DNA from: Cinnamomum chago
Lineage: Eukaryota > Streptophyta > Magnoliopsida > Laurales > Lauraceae
Reading direction: 5' to 3'
DNA length: 64,000 nt
Assembly (NCBI GenBank): GCA_038049695.1
Contig: CP142453.1
Location: forward strand, 115,546,001 to 115,610,000
The notes under the pieces: model-generated
Seen by the model: only the letters and a program-made list of their open reading frames with translations
The model's database searches: none
What the model was told of the DNA's origin: nothing
Shown: positions 1 to 12,430 of the stretch, piece after piece
Layout of the letters: each line of letters begins with the position of its first letter
How positions within the stretch are numbered: the first letter of the stretch is position 1
Program-made: the position numbers and the translations under genes

Positions 1-1162
1 AAAGGTACGAGTCATTTCCAAAACCAATTGCTTTGAGCATCAAACCCACTTCATGAGGAGTAAGTGGACATTTCCCTCGTTTCCGCTCTCCCTCGGGGCT
101 CAAATCCTGTCAATAATACATTCTTCAAATACGTGTCCTCTTATAGGATTGAAGGAGAATAAGTGTATGATACAAAAAAAGAATCCTATAAGACTTAAAA
201 ATTGTAAAGCAAAGGGAAACGAAGACATGGTGCTTTTAATTTCATCTCAACATCTGATTTGAGAATTTTCTAATTCTTCAGCACAAACAGAATAGGTGAA
301 TTATTAAAATAAAAAAAAAAACTTTTAATGATCAGAATGTGAATAATGTTGCGAGTATTAACGGGTATTTGACTGTTATTGAGATAAGCGAAGATATTAT
401 CATAAATTCCAAAAACACATCCATTCATAATTAAAACATCCATTCCTTTTTCACAATGGAAACAATAAAGGGCAATGTAGAGGGGCTTAGACTGTTGATA
501 TACATTGTTATGACATTCACTGATAACTCGAGCTTTTGGTGTTTCCGGTTATTAACATGGTTCGTTTGAGGGGTGGTGTTGATATACAGTGTTATGACAT
601 TCACTGATACCTTGAGCTTTTGGTGTTTCCGGTTATTAACAAGACAAGGGGTCCTCTTTCTCCATTCTATTTTATCATTGTGGTTGAGGCTCTTAGCGCA
701 TTATTTTCTAAGGCTAAAGATTGTGGTCTCACAAAATGCTTTGAGGTTGGTAGAGGGGGCAAAAGTTATCACTCATCTTCAGTTTGCAGGTGTTACCATC
801 GTTTTTAGTTCTTCAAGGTGGGAGGAGGTTGTAGTCTTAAAGAGGATGCTTTTAACTCTCCTCAAGGGTTTTTTTTTTTTTTTTTATCAGTAATTCTCCT
901 CAAGGTTAAGGATTAATTTAACCAAAAGCATGGTGGTGTGGTAGGAACTTCAGATGATGAGGTTCAGTTGTTAGCTTTGACGGTTCACTGTTAGTCTGGT
1001 AATGTGTCAATGTTGTACCATTTGCCTATTGTTGGGGGTAAAGCAAGATCTAAAAGCAACTCTCTCTCTCTCTCTCTCTGGTAATGTGTCAATGTTGTAC
1101 CGTTTGCCTATTGTTGAGGTAAAGCATGATCGCCTATTGTTGGGGTAAAGCAAGATCTAAAA

Positions 1163-1221
<59 letters not shown>

Positions 1222-4144
1222 TGTGTGTTTGTGTGTGAGAAGTACCTTACTCAAGGCTTCTTTTTTGTCCAATTTGCAGAACTACTTTATTTCCTTATTG
1301 AGGATGTCATCGTTTGTTAGGGAGAAGCTAGATCGTTTAAGGAGAGAGTTTCTGTGGAGAGGGAGTAACAAAAGAAAACTGTATCTAGTCAGATGGAGGT
1401 TTTTACGCCTAAGGCGGGGCTGGAAAACCTGGAATTTAAAAATTGGGCACTTTTGGATGGATGGTTGTGGAGATTTGGGTTTCAAAGTGGGGGACAGAAG
1501 TCAAGTTCGTTTTGGGTTGATGATTGGGTGGAGGTAGGTCCTTTATTTTTGTCATTTCCTAGGTTGTTCAAGATGGTGGTCAACAATTGGGCTTTAATTA
1601 AAGAATGTCGCCCGGGTGAGGGGGTGTTTGGGCCCCGAAATGTGTCTTTCAAGAGAGGCTTGCATCAATATGAGGAGTCTGAGTTTGGGTTGTTGGTTAG
1701 TCTACTTTCTGACATTTTCATTTGTAGGGATGTAGCAAATTCTTGTATCTGGAAGAAAAGTCCATCTGGTGGCTTCAGTTGTAAGTCTTTTTCTAGGGAG
1801 TAAGAAGGTTCACCACAAGCCAAAATCTCCTCTTTGCTGGCTTGGTAGGGTTTTGCTCCATCTAGGGCTTTCACTTGGCTTGCAGTCTTGGGGAAAGTTT
1901 CTATGGCGGATACCTTAAGAGGAGAGGCTTAGTTTCTAAACCTATTTCAAACTTAAGCATGTTGTGCTGGTAGGGGAGGGAGACGGTGGACTTGTTCGTG
2001 CACTGTGAGTTTTCTCATTCTTTGTGATGTTGGCTTCTTGTGAGGTGTGGTGTTCTTTGGTGCAACCTAGGGTCTTTAGCAGGGATGATTGAAGCTTGGA
2101 GGTGTTCTAGCTTTTATGGGCACAAGTTGGTTCTTTGGAGACTTATCCCTTTCGCTATCTTATTATCGAGGTGGCAACAAAAGAATGCTAGTGTTTAGAC
2201 TTTAGAGGGTCTTCATTGTCGGTGGAGGATTTGTCGCTCAAGATGCTAAAATTGCCAAAGGGCCCCTTTCAAGAGTGAATTTGATAGTTTAAGAGTAGAT
2301 GATGTGTTGAATAATTGGGAGGCTTCTTTATTTTGTGGGGTTAAGGAGGATAAAAAGGTGGTTTCTTGGGTTCCCCCTATTGAATGTGTGCTAAAGTTCA
2401 ATGTGGATGGGGCTGCTAAGGGAAAGCCTGGACTGGTGAGTATTGGTAAGGTGCTTCACAATAATGAAGGAATTGCTAGCATTGTTCTTGAAGCATGTGG
2501 GTTGTATGGAGTCTAATGAAGTGGAGATTGTAGCTATCTAAGAAGCAATTCGGATTTTCACTTCGTCTTCTTTTCATTCAAGATTAGTGGTAGAAAGTGA
2601 TTCTCTTTAAGCTATATCTCATGCGTGTCGTCTTTGGCCATATTCCCTCGGAAATTTTAGTTTTATTTGAATAAGATTAGAGCTCTTTTGTCTTTAATTC
2701 AAGTGGTCTTTCAAGTTTCAACATGTTGAGTTGTTGGCCGGCTAAGCAAGGGGTGGATAGGTCTTCTAATTTGGTTGCTTTCACTATATAACTTGCTTTT
2801 ATTGGTATAATGCTTTTATACCATTGTGCCCCTCTTACCTTCTTAATAGTGGGGTTTTTTTTAATCTTTTCTTCATCCTTTAATATATTTCATCGTTACC
2901 AATCCAAAAAAATAAAAAATAAAGGACAATGCTTTCTAGTTATTTCAAATATTGACAGAATCTGGATAGTTCTTAAGGGCTCTCATACCAAACTATTAAC
3001 ATTAGATGAATGGAGGGACAAGAATTAGGGCATACGCTAATATCTCTTCTTCCACTATTATGCATGCGTTCCTGGAAATCTAATCTGGATAATTAAGCCA
3101 GTTGGTTTCTCAATTCCCAATTGCAGCAACCATCTGTCCATATGTGAGGTCTAATCTGTTTTGATTTATATATAAGGAAAAATCTATTAAAACCTGGGCA
3201 AGAACTTGAACTGTTTTGGTGTGCATGTTGCTTCAGTTAATGTGATCTGGGATTCATAGGTTTTCATCATTATTATTGTTTACCCAAGTTATCATCTGTT
3301 TTGATGTATGTATAAGGAACAATCTATTAAAACCCGGGCAATAACCTAAACTGTTTTGGTGTGCATGTTGCTTCAGCTAATGTGATCCAGGACTTAAAGC
3401 TTTTTATCATTATCATTGTCTACACAAGTTACGTCTTTCAGTTTATGTTGCTTTGTGATAGCAAGGTTAATCTCAAAGGAAATTCAGATTTAAATCCCTT
3501 CCAGGGTCTTTGTCTCCGTAAAGTAAAACCAAACCGGAGGAATAAGAGGTGGAACATGGGCATAGAACATCTATTGCATAACATTGCTTTCACAAGAGTG
3601 CTCATTGGAGCTCCATAAAAGCAACTTATAGCTGTCCCAGAATTGATTTGTGTGAAGCAAAAACAAAATTTTCCATGGGATAGCGATCTCACAGGCAGTG
3701 TCACCCAGCGCTTTCTGATTGCACCCAGCTCACTTCTCTCTTTGTTGCCTCCACCATAGTAACAACCAGAAAATGCAAGCATATCAGGTTCAAATCTGTA
3801 AAAAAAAGTTAACAATAATCATCAATTCCAGGTGAAGAGAACAACAAAATGTTCAAAAAAGTAAATAAAATAAAATTCATGAGGCATTGGTACATCTCTC
3901 AAGAAATCACAGTGAATAGCATGAATTTATATCTATCCTTACAGAGATAATCCCATTAAGGAAATAAATGGTTACAATTATCTGACTGAGATGATTTTTG
4001 CCTAAAATCATATCCACAATGAGGACCTTTCTGTCACACCATCCTCTCAGGAATGGAATGCAACCAAGTGGGTCTCAATTATGCAAGCTGTGAGAAGTAC
4101 CTCTTAGCAGTTTAGATAGATAGATAAATAGATATATAGATAGC

Positions 4145-4188
<44 letters not shown>

Positions 4189-4668
4189 CAGTGCACACAC
4201 TGGATGACTGTACACACCTTGATGTGGGCCCCACATGTGGCTAAGACCTGGGAGGATCAAAATATCTCGCTGGGCCCCTCTATGCAAAAATCCAGCCCCA
4301 AACAATCATCCCATCATCCTCATCCAGGGCCCACAAGTTTAATGGTGTACAATCCATTCGAATGGGTGCAAACTCAGTGGGACCTGTGAACTATAGGGGG
4401 GATTTTTTTGGTCCACTTGAATGCACCCCTAGGTGGGCCTCATCTCCAGTGCGCAACTTATGCACCAGGCGCATTGATAACCCATATATATGTGTGCGCG
4501 TGCGTGCGTGTGGGGATCCCTCTCACATGACTCTCATGAGAGACTTCACAAGACTCATTGGATCTGCCTCTTTATTTCATGTGAACGGACAGACAGCTGA
4601 AAGGATTTTCCTCAACGTTATTCCCTTTTTCATTCTGCATACCAAAACCTTTGGAGAAGAAGCAATAA

Positions 4669-4727
<59 letters not shown>

Positions 4728-7700
4728 GTGATGCAGGCCCTAGGGTTATGGCTAGGGCCTGCATCATATGGGTATCAAGATTGAAAAGTAGGTGATAGAT
4801 AACCCTTCGTGATTCATTTGGGGTATTTCAGTAAGAAATTCCATTTCTGCAAGAATAATCAGGTGGGACTGAAGAATCATTGCTGCCAGTGACAAGTTTG
4901 CAGTGAAGGTACCAAAGTACTTTACAGCATGCAAATTTCTAATCTACTTCTGCGAGTCATGCAAACTTATCTACTTTCGTGAGTCATAACTTTTTTCTTT
5001 TTTGGTGGGGGCATGAGTCATAACTAAGAAAGACAATCAGGGTATAGGAAAAAGAACTCTCTGCAATTAAGAGTGCTTTACCACTCTACTCTTGTCACTT
5101 TCTCTTTCAGTTTAGATTTGGACTTATTGTGTACAAAACCTATGTCGTCTCAGTTGAGCTGACAAAGCCAGAGAAACCCGAGAGGTGCGCGAGGTGCAAC
5201 TTCCACCACTTTGGCTAGCACCACAAGAGCGACACAGAAGACAAATCTCAGAAATGAGCTTGTATGTGATAGTGATTCAAGTATAAATCCTCTTGAGTTA
5301 GCAGCATAAAATAAGCTCAAGGGCTCTTAACCATAGTCAGCCTGCATCCAAAAGAACAAACATCACAACAATTGGCAATCACATGGTTATGCATGACATC
5401 CACTGGCAGTTTTTTTTTTTTAATTATACGTGCGACATCCATGGCTGTCTTACTGAAGAACCACAGCTGGCCTCTATTATCCTAAATTGGCCAAATGTCG
5501 ACAAGAGTGAGGCATAAATCTCCTCACTTCATGAAATCCAACATGGATATGGGAATGAGTACCCACGATCTGATATAGTTTAGTGATTTTCTTTTCTTTT
5601 CTTTTTAGAAAAACCATGATCTCAAGGTTTATAAAATGCCAAGGCTAAAACTCAATATCATGGGATATAATTCCTCTTTACAGCCTGTTAAATGGAAGGG
5701 TTGAGAAAATTCTGCCAAGAGAATTCAGAAAAACCCAAACACTCTTCTTTAAGACTCGCCCTGTTCACCATGAATTTCGACCCAAAAAACAAGCATCTTT
5801 TTGCTCCCCGGCCAGAGCTCAATTCCGGTGTACAGCTTAATTCCCCACAGCAAGATGATCAGAGGTAGAGAGCTCATGTTTCTCATTGCATACAGAACCC
5901 CTGAAACCATTGAATCTACTGAACTTGGATTCAATCAACACCACTTCTCTTCCTTTCCTCTCTCCCTGCATTTTTTCCCCTCCTCTTCCTCTATCTCATT
6001 GCTTCCTCTCCATAGGTGTAGGTATGCAGAACGAAAGAGAGAAGATCATTGAAGGAAACCCTTTCAGCTGTCTGTCCTTTCACATGAAATAAAGATGGCC
6101 ATTGGATCTAGTTTGAGATCCAACAGCCAGAAACCGAGTCTCATAATATATATATATATATATCTAAAGGTCATCATCCAGTGCGGTCCCGCCGAAACAG
6201 GGTCCTGGGAGGGTCCAAACTAGAAACAAACCTAACCTTTGGCAATTTTGCACAAAGTGGCTGCTTGCAAGTCTTGAACCTTCGTTGTCACACATGACAC
6301 CTGAGACTTTTACCATTGCACCAAAGCACTGATCCCAATATATCCGCGCACTGCATTCTCGCAGTAGTGTTACAAGGATCCAACAAAGACTAAGTGCTTT
6401 GATTCAATCCGAGCATCCATTTTATGTTGGGAAGTCCCACATTCCAAAAAAAAAAAAAAAGGATGTGGGACTTCCCAACATTTTAGAGGTACAACTTGAG
6501 TAAGCTGGATTGGTATTGACATGACCTGGCCTAAACCCAACCTAAATTGCATGTGAGTAAGCCTGACGCAGGATAATGCCTGAATTGGCACGCCCTAGCC
6601 TGGGTGATAATAGGAGCAATGGTATAAAATCAAAACAACTCATTTGTTTAAAGCAGACATGGATTTTATGCTGATCATCCAAGTTTAAATAGCAAATACT
6701 CAGATTCAATGGTTTTGATGCACCAGACATCTAGGGAAGTTGCTGTGAGGCATGTGTTGTTTAATGTGGATTATTCCTTATTTAATAGGCCAAAATGAAT
6801 AGTTCTATACAAGAAGTTTCATATCCTCATTACTGTTACTCTTCATAAATTAAGAGAATTAATGCTGATTCTGAATTGCTATAATGAAGAGGTGACAGCC
6901 AACATATTAAGCTTAAGATGCAACACAGGTATGTGGACCCAATTTAAGTATCTGAGGTCTGAGTGCAAGCATGGCCTGAATTATATGGAGCTTCAAAATC
7001 TAGGCCCGAGACAAAAGACACCCATTCCGAAGTGGGTTTCAATGCAGGATAAACTATGCAGGCTCAGGCTTTGCCCAGCCCAAGTTGGGTCCAGAATCCA
7101 CTTTTATGCTAGAGTCTTTTGCATGATAGGGTTAATTTTTAAGATATGTTGGCTTCGTGTCTATAAGTTTGCAATTCAGCAAAATGAGATACCTCAAATG
7201 TACTGCAATAAAACGTGAGCTCATCCTTCTCATTCTCTTCACAATTTTATGTCCAAGATTCCATATAGGCTTTGTAAATCTTAATGCATGATAGTTCACT
7301 CGGCAACGTAGCTTTTGTAATTCATTGTCAAGTCTGTTTGTGAGCCTGTAATCAAATTTTGTCAACTGCACGGCCTGTAAAACATTAATAGTGTAAGCTT
7401 CTGTAGCAAATACATAACATAAGACATTATCCGAACAAAAAGGATTCAAATTTGACAGTCACTTCATTCTGATATGGACCATCTCCCACCTAGGGGTGAA
7501 AGTGGGCCGGGCCGTCCTAGGGCCGCCCACGGACGGCCCGTTATAGGCTCGGCCCGAGCTCGGCTCAAAAGATAAAAGAGCCGAGCTAGGGTCTAGTAGG
7601 AGGCCCGTTTGCTTAAACGGGCCGAGCTCGGGCTTGATGAAGCCCGGCTCGTAAGCCCTAGGGCCTACATATATTAATACATATATTATATATATGTACA

Positions 7701-10700
7701 CTATACAGTATATAATACATATATGATATAACATAATCCATAAATCCTAAACCTAAGTAGTAAGCCATAGGGCCTACATATATTAATCCATATATTATAT
7801 ATATGTGTACACTATACAGTATATAATACATATATGAATCTATGATACTAAATAATCCATAAATCCTAAACCTTAGTTTTAATTCAATATAAATAATCCC
7901 TAAACCCTAAACACTAAACCCTAAGCACTAAACCTTAAACCCTAATTTTAATCCAATATAAATAATCCCTAAACAACCTTGAGGATGCATGTCTATTAAT
8001 GGTCTGGAAGACATTTTTTTAAGTCTTGTAACTCTGGAACACCTTTCATTTGTTGTTATTATTATTTATTAACAAGGCTCTATTGTTGTTGTTATAGGTG
8101 ATGCTGGAGACTTTATTTTATGATGCTGGACGAATACTTTATTTTATTCTATGATGCTATTGGAGTTTAATTTGATTTGTATTATTGTTGGAGTTTGATA
8201 ATGCCCATCTACATTAACATTGAACTATTATGGAGTGTTGGAACTGGGCTCCCTTTGCTTTTATGGAGTCTTTCTTATTTTAGTTAATTTTATTGCTGCA
8301 ATCCAAATTATGGGAATGAGAATATGGGATGAATGCATGCATTTGACCATTTTTTGTTCTGGTTTGCATATGTAGATTTCTTTGAATTCTTACAGGATTT
8401 TTTTTTTCCTGAAGATATTTTCTTTCAGCTAGTGTTATATCATTAGCCAAGCTCAAAGGGCCGGCCCTAGGGCCTCATAAATTAATAAGACCCGAGCCCG
8501 AGCCAAGGTTTTTGAGGCCCTCTCGAGCTCGGGCCGAGCTAGGGCCTACTAAAAAATACTAGGGCCGAGCCTAGGGCCTGTCAAAGCCCGCCTCGGCCCG
8601 GCCCGGCCCACTTTCATCCCTACTCCCACCTACACAAAATGGGTTCTGAGAAATATCTCAGTTCTGTACACAATGTTGGATCGTTGTAAGTTGTAACTTC
8701 TCAAGACAATATAACATTTGCAAGCTCGCATGAAAAGATTCAGGGGGAGAATATCCAGAAATTCATTTATGAAAAGGATATAATACAAGGAAATCAAATC
8801 CAAGAACATGTTGCATGGTCCCTTACACGTCTTCTTAAGAGTATTGGCAGCACTTGATCTATATAGAATTCAGGAGTTGATTTCCTTGGAACACGCATTG
8901 TATACGGCGGCTTTTCCATTGATCTCATTACTTTATCTGGAATTCTTTTGACAACAGTAACATCCTTCGAGAGGGAGGAAATGAACCAATCAACATCAAA
9001 GATGTTGAGGAAGTCACTGTAATTCAAGGCATCTTTCATTAAATAATAGAAAATATAATAATTATGGTAATTGTACAATGCAATATCTCATAGAAACTGA
9101 TGTCACCTATTATCTTTCCAGAAGGAATGATGATCCAGCTCAGGTATGACTAGTGTAGCATTCAAAATCCGTGCAACAACCACTGCATCAGTAATCTATG
9201 TGGAGAAAGGTTAATGGCTTCTTCAAAACAAAACTAAGAAGGCACTAAAACATGCAAAGATCTGCAACATAATATGCTTTTGCCATATACCATAATCATT
9301 TTACACTAAGGATGTGCACAACTAATAGAAGCCTGATCTGTTACGCAGTATCATGACGAAATAAGAAAGGGTGGATACTGCACCACTAGAAGAATTTAAA
9401 TTGCCAACAAAAATGAATTGGCTGTGCATAGTTAAAGTTCTAGGGATAGCATAGCAGGATGCCAACATCCACTGTAGAAAGAACAGATGCTAATCTGTTC
9501 ACTTGGTACAACCCTAAGGGCTGCAAATGTTAAGGTTTATTTCTGAGGGGGCATAGCCCATACATTAATGATGATATCTGTCGAGCAAGGTTGGAAAATC
9601 CTGGATTACCCATCAAATAAGGAATAGGTTCTTTTCTGAGCATAACCCAACTTGTGTCAAAATCTTACAGAATTAATATAAATTCACATGAAGCTTTTGT
9701 AACATGTTCATTCTGCATTCTTTCAGATTACTAGGTTAGATACTACATTTCCATTGAAGAATTAGACCTAGTTAAAAGGTGGGCATCAAGACTAGGAGAG
9801 AATTATGTTATTTAGAACTTCAGTTCTGTGCATGAGAAAAATCTCAACTTACTCCTATTCTCTGTTGGTTTAGTCCTCCACTAGTTGCAATGAGCAAGTA
9901 TCCATTAGACAATCTCTCACGTGCAGGACCTGAATTTTAGAAGAAAGCAAATAGAGACCCATCAGCTGTATGAATAAGAGCAATGGGCAGACATTACGTT
10001 ATTTAGTTTCTGAAAATGTAACTTGACTTAGCAATCAATCAATTCACTTGTACTAGCAAATATCAGCATCACAGAATTAAGGATCTTATTATTTATTATA
10101 TTTGATTGGTAACTATTATGGACAAAAAAAAATGATTGAGACACAAGAAACTATGAACAACCAGATAGCATATGTCTTAGACTTGTGAAGAGTGACCAAC
10201 AAAAAGCCTATAAAGTACATTCTCAATACTCAAAAACTTTCTGAGGGTCCATTTGATAAGCAGGATTGCTGACAGGAATAAAATTCCCGTGAAACCATGT
10301 AACTCCAAATTTTCTGAATTCTGTGTCTGATGGAGAGAATCCAGGAGACACCAAAATTTGCTGCAATAAAGTGTCTCAAATAGCCTTTGAAATTCTCCCA
10401 ATTACAGAATTTAAGATGCTTTTTTATATATATATATATTAGCATTTGAGGAATTCCATTGAGACAGGAAATTGAAGTTATCTGAAACTCTCCAAACATG
10501 AACTCAAAATTCTTTCCATCAGAAAGACCCCAAGTGTCTGTTATGCATCCTGTGACCCAGTCTAGAAAGAAATAAGGGCCTCTCATTTTGGCCACATTCA
10601 TTTGAGGGAAACCAGCTGAATCTCAGCAATTTTCATCAATTGAGCTGTTTGGCAACTCAAGCTTAAAATGTAGAAAGACAGCTTACTTCTTGCTGCGGTT

Positions 10701-11801
10701 CAGCCAAATTCTCAGGGATGAATTCATTTTCTCAAGATTCAGCTGACGTTGCTCAACAATCAGCCACCAAAGAGGTCATAATTCCTGTCCACATGAGCAC
10801 CTTGGGGAGAAAGGCTTGACGGAAATCATCATTTTCAATATTTTCATAGCCCCATTCTATCAATCAACCAACCAACTGAGCCAGACAAAAACGCTAGTCC
10901 AGAATATAACACCCACATTCTAATAGAAAAAAAATGACACAAATCAAGTCAATTATGCAGGGCTTTGTGAGTTCGTTCCACTCCATACCCTTCCAGAAGA
11001 ATAGAAACTTTTCTCTTGATTTTGGTAAATCCTACCAGAAGAAAAATGTAAAGAAGCAATTTTTCCACTCCACAAAGTAAACCAACCAAGCATAACTACA
11101 TCCTCCCCAAGGAAATTAGGGCAGAGAATTGCAAGGTAGAAGATACCCACTAATTTCAAAAGTTCAAAACCCCCCATTCTCGCGAGAATTCTCAAAAAAC
11201 CATGGAAAAAAGAGAACACTTACGAAGAAAACGAGGACCTCTATCACTGCAACCATAGTACAACTTTGAAGACTGAGATTTCCATATATCGACTTTCTCC
11301 TGACTAATGCCCTGCAATTCTTTAACATCAGTCACATTCTACGTAAAAGTAAATCCAATTTTACCGAAGAAAAACACACAAAATAAAGTAAGAACTCGAT
11401 CCAAACACAAACAGAAGATCCAAAACGAAATCACATTCACATCAACTTTACTAAAATCGAAAGAGCAACATCAAGATTCACAAAAACCAGAAAGCATTCT
11501 AATTCCAAAACACACTACATTTAGATTTTAGACGCTGTAAGGATTGAAGAAAACCTACCAGTTTAGAGTAGAAAGCTCGCTTGACGAGACGCTGCGAATA
11601 CCACTCGATGTCGGATGTGACATGGCCGGTGAAGAGCGAGATCAGACCGAGCGCAAAAAGCATCGATCCGCACAAGAAGTAGCGAGAGATGGCCTTTCTC
11701 TGCGATCTCAGCAGCTGCTTCTCCGTCGCCAAAATCGCAAGCTTCGATGGAGGAATCCGCAAGCTTTGAAGCTTCCATTTCTGCGCCTTTCCCTCTCCCA
11801 T
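1..11801 (-). CDS. O-fucosyltransferase family protein (GT65/GT106-like, PF10250), 5' eight exons, 3' end outside window
   Basis: Exons (minus): 11801-11559, 11311-11224, 9929-9853, 9195-9107, 9016-8827, 7374-7193, 3795-3693, 106-1. All introns are GT-AG and every phase closes, giving 359 codons plus one base. Family members are usually near 500 residues, so roughly the last 130-150 are missing. Residues 1-40 are a basic cytosolic tail and 41-61 a single hydrophobic segment, as in a Golgi type II membrane protein. The lumenal part has family hallmarks: DIWKSQ with YYGCSDRG (about 90-105), SGGLNQQR (about 127-134), the TDAVVVARILNATLV segment (from 138), FDVDWF, MEKPPYTMRVPRKS, LTKFDYRL, NYHALRF, AVHLRFEPDMLAFSGCYYGG (GDP-sugar site region) and CPLTPHEVGLML. 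The family transfers fucose or related sugars from nucleotide donors to glycoproteins or wall glycans; the exact acceptor is not readable here. The start is the first ATG in frame with the conserved N-terminus. Family assignment is strong, substrate unknown. Confidence 0.93.
494..641 (+). repeat. Direct duplication, 84-bp period
   Basis: A segment of about 64 bp starting gttgatatac occurs at 494-557 and again at 578-641 with few changes. The second copy runs into the reverse-transcriptase remnant of the LINE, so this is probably a local duplication at the LINE's 5' end. Confidence 0.8.
560..2930 (+). mobile_element. Degenerate L1-type LINE (RT, zf-RVT and RNase H remnants)
   Basis: Pieces of a plant L1 ORF2 lie in order on the plus strand. 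A reverse-transcriptase strip reading RGPLSPFYFIIVVEALSALF lies near 640-710. A zinc-finger RVT region with EFLWRGSNKRK and GWLWRFG-like strips lies near 1320-1480. An RNase H-like domain begins LKFNVDGAAKGKPG near 2392-2440 and continues in another frame to about 2660. Frames change repeatedly and stops are frequent, so the copy is dead. An A-rich tail near 2905-2930 marks the likely 3' end. It lies in the 3.6 kb intron between the last two O-fucosyltransferase exons in the window, antisense to the gene. No target duplication was found, so both ends are approximate. Confidence 0.8.
996..1230 (+). repeat. Duplicated segment with CT and GT microsatellites inside the LINE
   Basis: An 82-bp unit starting ctggtaatgtgtcaatg at 996 repeats at 1078, and part of it (cctattgttggggtaaagca) repeats again near 1132. 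CT runs lie at about 1060-1079 and 1168-1204, followed by a GT run at about 1205-1228. Slippage and unequal exchange in the dead LINE would explain this. Confidence 0.8.
3154..3433 (+). repeat. Tandem duplication, two 140-bp units
   Basis: Two adjacent copies, 3154-3293 and 3294-3433, share atctgttttgat, aatctattaaaacc and tgtgcatgttgcttcag in the same order with scattered substitutions. They lie in the O-fucosyltransferase intron between the LINE and the exon at 3693-3795. Confidence 0.88.
4146..4184 (+). repeat. (GA)n microsatellite
   Basis: An almost pure GA run inside an intron. Confidence 0.95.
4672..4729 (+). repeat. (GA)n microsatellite
   Basis: A GA run of nearly 60 bp with one GG interruption near 4717. 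It is followed by an inverted pair, gcaggccctagggtt and its near complement, around 4734-4763. Confidence 0.95.
5749..5918 (-). pseudogene. Possible terminal-exon relic of an unidentified protein
   Basis: On the minus strand a 3' splice-like ttcag at 5919-5923 is followed by an open stretch of about 55 codons ending in TAA at 5749. It reads SMVSGVLYAMRNMSSLPL and then a hydrophobic LLWG segment. The composition looks protein-like, with one hydrophobic segment, but I cannot assign the family. It sits inside a long intron of another gene on the same strand, so it may be a captured gene fragment, an alternative last exon, or chance. Confidence 0.25.
6164..6336 (-). mobile_element. tRNA-derived SINE
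   Basis: Read on the minus strand, the element begins gggatcagtgctttgg. It carries an A-box-like tggtgcaatgg and a B-box-like ggttcaagact at the usual spacing, then a tRNA-unrelated body with ctttgtgcaaaattgcc and ggaccctcccaggaccctg. This layout matches common plant tRNA-type SINEs. Possible short target duplications (aatatat) flank it, but the left flank is an AT repeat, so this is uncertain. It is intronic. Confidence 0.75.
7651..7868 (+). repeat. 109-bp tandem duplication inside the hAT element
   Basis: Two units share agggcctacatatattaat, tacactatacagtatataat and ataatccataaatcctaaac in the same order. The first starts near 7651 and the second near 7760. Confidence 0.85.
7890..7975 (+). 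repeat. Degenerate telomere-like CCCTAAA strings
   Basis: Several CCCTAAA or near-CCCTAAA heptamers (ccctaaaccctaaac, actaaaccctaagc, ccttaaaccctaa) occur within 90 bp inside the hAT element. They are interspersed rather than a clean array. Confidence 0.7.
9930..11223. other. O-fucosyltransferase intron (1.3 kb)
   Basis: It lies between the exons at 9853-9929 and 11224-11311. I see no gene. Short inverted similarities near 10230-10660 (ggtccatttgataa on one side, gctgtttggcaactc on the other) hint at an old MITE but are too weak to call. Confidence 0.6.
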
Positions 11802-12430
11802 CTATCTCCAAAAGACGAGAATCCGGTCTCATAAAAACCCTAGAGAAGAAGAGAGAAAAAGTATAGAGGACATGGAAACCAACGTTTTTTCTTCTACTTC
11901 TACTTCTACTTCTACTGCGATGATGATTGATTTCTTCTCATGGAAGTTTGGAGTCATCTGGAGAAAACAGAGCAACTTGTTTCTGTTTGGGTTCTAGTTC
12001 TAGTAAAGGAAAAGGCGATTTCACTTTCTCTTTCTCTTTCTCTTTCTCTGTACTCGATGTAAATGCCGGCTTTTATGGAGGAGGGAGATTTTATTGGAAT
12101 TGGATTTTCCCAAGTCGGGTAAGGAAGGGTTCTTTTGTTTGTTTTTGTTTAACTTTTCAGGGAATTTTCGAATGCGGACGGAGAGATAAACGGGAGCGAG
12201 GGAGGGAGGGAGAGGGTAGCTGAATATGCCGTTTGTCGTGGAGTGTGGGAGTGTGCGTCTAAACTATGTTATGTTCGTTGATCGCGGTAATGTAGGGTAT
12301 GAAACAAGGGGAAATGTCAAAAAAGCGGTTATGTTTTCGCACTATATCAAGAAAGGATATAAGTTTAATAAAATTTTAAAATATGATCTAAGTTTTATAA
12401 ATTTTCAAGAAAGGATATAAGGACAACCAC
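11802..12430 (-). promoter_or_regulatory. 5' leader and promoter region of the O-fucosyltransferase gene
   Basis: This is the sequence upstream of the start at 11801. The plus strand shows short CT-rich arrays typical of plant 5' leaders: a cttcta/ttctac array near 11890-11915 and ttctctttctctttctc near 12025-12050. An upstream ATG at 11832 (minus) opens an 89-codon frame that overlaps the main start in another frame. No convincing TATA box is visible. Extent is arbitrary. Confidence 0.4.

Larger units (their letters stand above)
3796..7192. other. O-fucosyltransferase intron (3.4 kb)
   Basis: This stretch lies between the exons at 3693-3795 and 7193-7374. It holds two GA microsatellites, a protein-like relic on the minus strand (5749-5918) and one SINE (6164-6336). 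Around 6425-6480 a short inverted repeat brackets an A-run (atgttgggaagtcccacat and its complement). The rest shows no recognisable gene. Confidence 0.8.
7491..8622. mobile_element. Non-autonomous hAT-type element (1,132 bp) with 8-bp TSD
   Basis: The termini are inverted: the left end reads taggggtgaaagtgggccgg and the right end ccggcccactttcatcccta. An exact 8-bp duplication, ctcccacc, flanks it at 7483-7490 and 8623-8630. The 8-bp duplication and a TAGGG(G/A)TG terminus fit the hAT superfamily. Both subterminal regions are packed with GGCC, GGGCC and GAGCTCGG motifs, the kind of clustered sites hAT transposases bind. No transposase frame is present. The interior holds a 109-bp tandem duplication (7651-7868) and telomere-like CCCTAAA strings. 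It sits between the exons at 7193-7374 and 8827-9016 of the O-fucosyltransferase gene. Confidence 0.93.

Noticed and set aside
7890-7975. Interstitial telomere
   Set aside because: Only scattered CCCTAAA-like heptamers inside a transposon, not an array.
11544-11834. 96-codon plus-strand frame
   Set aside because: Antisense shadow of O-fucosyltransferase exon 1.
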